Assembly: GCF_036227205.1 (NCBI RefSeq)
Contig: NZ_CP109442.1
Coordinates: 7,316,001 to 7,380,000 of the forward strand
Length of the DNA stretch: 64,000 bases
Source: Amycolatopsis sp. NBC_01480
Lineage (GTDB): Bacteria > Actinomycetota > Actinomycetes > Mycobacteriales > Pseudonocardiaceae
Reading direction: 5' to 3'
Position 1 is the stretch's first letter; every line of letters begins with the position of its first letter. A program made the translations under genes and the position numbers. The notes under the pieces are model-generated. The model was not told the origin of the DNA. It saw only the letters and a list, made by a program, of their open reading frames with translations, and searched no databases. Shown here piece by piece: positions 61,006 to 64,000 of the stretch.

Positions 61006-62241
61006 TCACGCGGCCTGAGCGCTGGGTGGGGCGTGGGCGGTGTTGTGGAGGGGTCTTCGTTGCGGGTCGAGCCAGGCGGGCGGGATCCATTCGACGATTC
61101 CGTTGCGGAGTCGGATGTCCCAGCCTCCGTGGTGAACGACGTGATGGTCGGTTTCACACATCAACGCCAGATTCCCGATATCGGTCCGGCCGCCAGGGCC
61201 ACCGCGGAGATTGGTCCAGAACTCGATGTGATGCGGGGTCGTCCACTTTGGCCCCTTCGTGCACCACGGTGCGGTGCAGCCCTTATCTCGCACAGCCAAC
61301 GCTCGTCGCTGGGCGGGGGTGGCGGTGCGGACCGCGCGGCCCAGATCCAGCACCTCACCGGCACCGTTGAGAACAGCCGGCAGGACCTTCGCATCGCAGC
61401 ACAGGCGGCGTAGCTGGGACACGGTCATCGGGGTGTGACCGTCGGGGATGACAGTTCCGGCGCGGCGTTCGAGATCGTCCAAGCTGACGGTGATGGTGGC
61501 GACGGCTCGTTCACCGGCCTTCACCGGCACATCAGGAGCACGGGCGGCGAGATCCAGCACGGCGGCGATAGCGTCGCCCTGGCGCTGGGAGCGGGTGCGG
61601 GGGTCGGGGTTGCCGAACGGGTCAGCAGGGGCGGGTTTGGCCAGGACGGTGAAGAGCTGTTCGGTCAGGTCCGCCATTTCGGCGTCGAGTTCACCGCTGT
61701 ACCTCATGCGGCCATCCCGGGTGCGGGTGTAGCGGAACTCGCGGCGGGGGCGGGCCAGGTCTTGTTCGCGTTTGTCGGGGTCGACGCCATCGAAGTCCCA
61801 ATAGGACTGGATCCGCTGGGCTACTTTCCGGACGGTGAAGGGCGGGGCCTGGCGGGCCAACGCCACCAGGGCGATCTCAGTGTCGGCCAGGTCATCGGAG
61901 GTGACCGAGTCGGGGGCTTGGGTGAGGGCGTGTGTGATCTCGGCGGCGTGTTCGCGGTTGAGGTCACCGGCGGTGAGGGCGGTCCGTAGCGCTGGTAGCG
62001 CTGTGGTTGCTTGGGTGACGCGGGCTCGGGCTTCCTTTTGTGAGACCCGTAAGGCCCGCACGAGCATGACCGCGGTGCTGCGGAAACCCTTGTCCACAGC
62101 CACACCGCGGTGGTCGACCTCGCCGACCACCTCCAGCATCCGCGCGTACCCGCGGCACAACGTCTGCTCTGCGGCGAAAAGTTCAGTTGTCAGCTCCTCG
62201 CCGGAAAGCTGCCACACCGGCACCTGCTCCGTTCTTTCCAT
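61006..62241 (-). CDS. 13E12-family (DUF222) HNH endonuclease-like protein
   Basis: 411 residues from ATG 62241; the longer frame would read through the SOS box. The N-terminal ~270 residues are DUF222 (ELFAAEQTLCRGYARMLEVV, TAGDLNREHAAEITHALTQA, LDAEMADLTEQLFTVLAKPA). The C-terminal HNH motif is complete: CTAPWCTKGP, PHHIEFWTNLRGG and LMCETDHHVVHHGGWD. Members (REP13E12 of M. tuberculosis) are repeated in actinobacterial genomes and are DNA-damage inducible. Their biochemical role is unproven. A perfect SOS box 15 bases upstream indicates LexA control. Confidence 0.95.
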   Translation of the reverse strand: MERTEQVPVWQLSGEELTTELFAAEQTLCRGYARMLEVVGEVDHRGVAVDKGFRSTAVMLVRALRVSQKEARARVTQATTALPALRTALTAGDLNREHAAEITHALTQAPDSVTSDDLADTEIALVALARQAPPFTVRKVAQRIQSYWDFDGVDPDKREQDLARPRREFRYTRTRDGRMRYSGELDAEMADLTEQLFTVLAKPAPADPFGNPDPRTRSQRQGDAIAAVLDLAARAPDVPVKAGERAVATITVSLDDLERRAGTVIPDGHTPMTVSQLRRLCCDAKVLPAVLNGAGEVLDLGRAVRTATPAQRRALAVRDKGCTAPWCTKGPKWTTPHHIEFWTNLRGGPGGRTDIGNLALMCETDHHVVHHGGWDIRLRNGIVEWIPPAWLDPQRRPLHNTAHAPPSAQAA

Positions 62242-62255
62242 AACAAGACGGTAGC

Positions 62256-62271
62256 TCGAACGTCTGTTCGA
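62256..62271 (-). promoter_or_regulatory. SOS (LexA) box of the HNH gene
   Basis: TCGAACGTCTGTTCGA is a perfect TCGAAC-N4-GTTCGA actinobacterial LexA site. It lies 15-30 bp upstream of the ATG at 62241, overlapping the likely transcription start. Confidence 0.92.
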
Positions 62272-62368
62272 TGCATCACTCGAACAGGTACAAGTGCCGA
62301 CTCGCTGCCGCAAGCAGAAACCCTTCAACGGCAGTAGAACACCGGAAATACCGACGTGGGACCGGATC

Positions 62369-63406
62369 TCAAGCCGTCAGGTACAACACGGCGTAACAAG
62401 CGAGCCAGTGCTCGACCATGTAGTCGCCGCCGCTGACGTGGGCCAGTTCCGGTTCGGCGTGTCGCTCGGCGGCGGAGCGCATCAGGGAAGCTCTGGGGTC
62501 GTCGGGTGGGAGCTGGGCGGCCAGGCGCAGCCAGCACCACGCCCGGCTGAGGTTGAGGCCTCGCAGGTGGGCGAGCTGGCCGTCGGTGTCGTCCGAGGCG
62601 GTGGCTGGGGTGAACAAGGTGGCGGGCCGGGCGGTGGCGAGGTCGGGCAGGAAGCGGGCGAACCACCTTGGGAACTCTTGTGGGGCCAGCAAACCGGCCT
62701 GGAGTTCGGCTTCGGTGAGGGCGGGGGAGAGGAAGTCCGCGCCGGAGGGTTCCCAGGCGGCCGGGTAGTTCGAGTCGGTGCTGAACCAGCGGTGCGCCGC
62801 GTTTTCGATCGCTGACAGCAGTGCGCTGTTGTCAGAGTCGGCGCCAGCAAGAGTCCGTGCGTAAGGCAGTGCCCGAGACAGTCCGAAAGCGCTGTTGTCA
62901 TGCACACCGCTGCGAACCGGGTAGGTCTGCTTCGGCAGCCAGCGCAGAAACGCCTCGGAGACCGCTGCGGACAGCGGGGCGAGGTTCGCCGACCACTGGT
63001 GTGCGTCGGGGTCGTCCCAGGTCATGATTTCGTGATGCAGGGTGAGGGCCCAGCCCCAGCCGTAGGGGCGGGTCCTCGGTGGTCTGGTCCGGAACGTCTC
63101 CGCCTCGGTGGCCAGCGCCGAGGCGGTGAGGTGCCGGCGCAGAACGGCCCGGATGTCGTCGGCGGGGATCGCGGCCGGCACGGTGCGCAGCAGCCGGATC
63201 AGCAGCCAGTGCATCTGCACGCAGGAATGCCAGTCCAGGCAACCGTAGAAGGCCGGGTGCAGATCGGTGGGACGGTTCGGGAAATCGCCGGGGAACCGCA
63301 TGGTGCTGCGGATGTCGTTGGGGAACTCCTGCTGGACGGTGCGCAGCGCGACCGCGCTGAACTCGCCGGCTCGGGAGAGTAACTGGGCCGCGCGCCGGGA
63401 TGTCAT
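62369..63406 (-). CDS. DUF2891 family protein
   Basis: 345 residues from ATG 63406, which has an excellent AAGGAGG site eight bases upstream. All-helical alpha/alpha barrel-like protein with the DUF2891 signatures HPAFYGCLDWHSCVQMHWLL (about 51-70), YGWGWALTLHHEIMTW, PVRSGVHDNSAFGLSRAL and SGGDYMVEHWLACYAVLYL. The many conserved His, Trp and acidic residues in the barrel suggest an enzyme, possibly acting on carbohydrate, but no reaction is established. It stands upstream of the SOS-controlled HNH gene on the same strand, separated from it by the SOS box. Confidence 0.9.
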   Translation of the reverse strand: MTSRRAAQLLSRAGEFSAVALRTVQQEFPNDIRSTMRFPGDFPNRPTDLHPAFYGCLDWHSCVQMHWLLIRLLRTVPAAIPADDIRAVLRRHLTASALATEAETFRTRPPRTRPYGWGWALTLHHEIMTWDDPDAHQWSANLAPLSAAVSEAFLRWLPKQTYPVRSGVHDNSAFGLSRALPYARTLAGADSDNSALLSAIENAAHRWFSTDSNYPAAWEPSGADFLSPALTEAELQAGLLAPQEFPRWFARFLPDLATARPATLFTPATASDDTDGQLAHLRGLNLSRAWCWLRLAAQLPPDDPRASLMRSAAERHAEPELAHVSGGDYMVEHWLACYAVLYLTA

Positions 63407-63743
63407 ATACCGACCTCCTTGTCGCCGGGAAGACCCAGGCTGGCCCGCGCCACGCCAGGCGCCCGTCGGCAACGAGGCCGGCCGGCGACGGACAAGCGAC
63501 TGCCGAGCGGCCGGCGATGAGGTCGGCCGGTGAAGCTGGTGATGGTGGAGAAGTCGCGCCCGGCCCGTCCTGGGTATTGAACTCGGTGCGCAGGACGGCA
63601 GCGCGGGTCCGGGTCGGGCGCAGGGGTAGCCAGACGAGCAATGCGGCACCGCCGCGATCTTGACGAACTGCTCGACGAACAACACTTTCGACGAGCACAG
63701 CTGCACTTTCCTGGCCTGAGTTCCGGTGACAGCAGCAGCGCCG
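63407..63743. other. Intergenic stretch without a supportable gene
   Basis: About 340 GC-rich bases between two minus-strand genes. Only shadow reading frames were seen. The ribosome site of the DUF2891 gene is at its left edge. Confidence 0.5.
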
Positions 63744-64000
63744 TCAGGAGTGGTGGCCGGCGCGCCAGTGACGCCCGCGCCGCGGCGTGCGCCAGTGCCG
63801 TCCTCGCCACGGCCGCGCCGGGCCGTGAGCGGCGATGAAGCCCGGGTGGTGCGCGGCGAAGTGACCGGCGGTGATCGCCATCAGCACGGGGTACCGGACC
63901 TGCCCGCGCAGCAGCTCGGTGTCGCGCGGACGGCCCTCCTCGTGGAAGCCGAGCCGGGCGTGCAGGGCCAGCGAGGCGAAATTGCGGCCGTGCACGCTGA
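63744..64000 (-). CDS. GNAT N-acetyltransferase, C-terminal part (runs off window)
   Basis: The frame is open to the last base, so the start lies beyond the window; ~84 residues are visible. VHGRNFASLALHARLGFHEE (an NxxSxxLHxrLGF motif) followed by GRPRDTELLRGQVRYPVLMA is the end of a GNAT domain. After about residue 60 the tail becomes Arg/Trp/His-rich and repetitive (RPWRGRHWRTPRRGRHWR), which is unlike the family and may reflect a local repeat expansion or lost stop. The substrate is unknown. Confidence 0.7.
   Translation of the reverse strand, partial: SVHGRNFASLALHARLGFHEEGRPRDTELLRGQVRYPVLMAITAGHFAAHHPGFIAAHGPARPWRGRHWRTPRRGRHWRAGHHS

Noticed and set aside
61006..62241. Group II intron or homing endonuclease for the HNH gene
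   Set aside because: The DUF222 N-terminal region and SOS box identify the free-standing 13E12 family; no intron structure flanks it.
1..64000. tRNA or rRNA genes and intact insertion sequences
   Set aside because: No cloverleaf-like or conserved rRNA segments, and no transposase or flanking inverted repeats, were recognised by eye; a tRNA scan would be needed to be certain.

Overview
The window is high-GC DNA, densely packed on both strands, with many ATGA/GTGA start-stop overlaps and GTG or TTG starts. The gene families point to an actinobacterium, most likely Pseudonocardiaceae and possibly Amycolatopsis. The supporting families are: an XRE/DUF5753 regulator with a DUF397 partner, a DUF574 methyltransferase, ESX (type VII) substrate-like proteins, a SOS-controlled 13E12/DUF222 HNH protein, an ECF41 sigma factor, LLM (F420-type) oxidoreductases and orphan iron-siderophore transport genes. 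The species assignment is inference. No rRNA, tRNA, CRISPR array or intact transposon was seen.

Layout. 1-4796: two tandem WD40 proteins, the second a Ser/Thr kinase carrying two seven-blade propellers. 4838-8500: cyclase, then a minus-strand run of DUF397, XRE regulator, methyltransferase and acetyltransferase. 8708-10879: small secreted protein divergent from a two-component system. 10829-11380: decaying tandem copies of a convergent gene junction. 11833-12817: apparently empty, lower-GC DNA. 12818-18777: small membrane protein, a 15-bp minisatellite, a large LPXTG-anchored repeat protein and a membrane EEP phosphoesterase. 18843-22815: second two-component system and a secreted glycoside hydrolase. 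22816-29133: regulators (MarR, LysR, XRE, DUF2087), an EamA exporter, a lipoprotein and an LLM oxidoreductase, with gene fossils at 24225-24739. 29262-31740: GH95 glycosidase broken by a frameshift.

31999-35792: MerR-type promoter and an operon of MerR regulator, helical protein, WXG/repeat protein and EspC-like protein. This is an ESX substrate cassette without secretion machinery. 35937-40598: two TetR regulators, a tetR/CMD/SnoaL operon, a secreted protein, a 43-residue Cys-tailed peptide and a PEBP-SRPBCC fusion. 40905-45368: Eis-like acetyltransferase, then siderophore-binding protein and two permeases around an iron box. 45369-47536: ECF41 sigma factor and FAD oxidoreductase with a matching ECF41 promoter. 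48171-51825: ferredoxin, ferredoxin reductase, P450 (frameshifted) and LLM oxidoreductase operon. 52025-60835: orphan NarL-type kinase, then a glycosyltransferase cluster with a two-component system embedded in it. 61006-64000: HNH protein behind a SOS box, DUF2891 protein and a partial acetyltransferase.

The most promising material for new biology is the MerR-controlled ESX substrate cassette, the kinase/double-propeller pair, the Gly-rich glycosyltransferase/two-component cluster, the repeated convergent junction at 10.8-11.4 kb, and the paired GAATATTC sites shared by two loci 3.7 kb apart.
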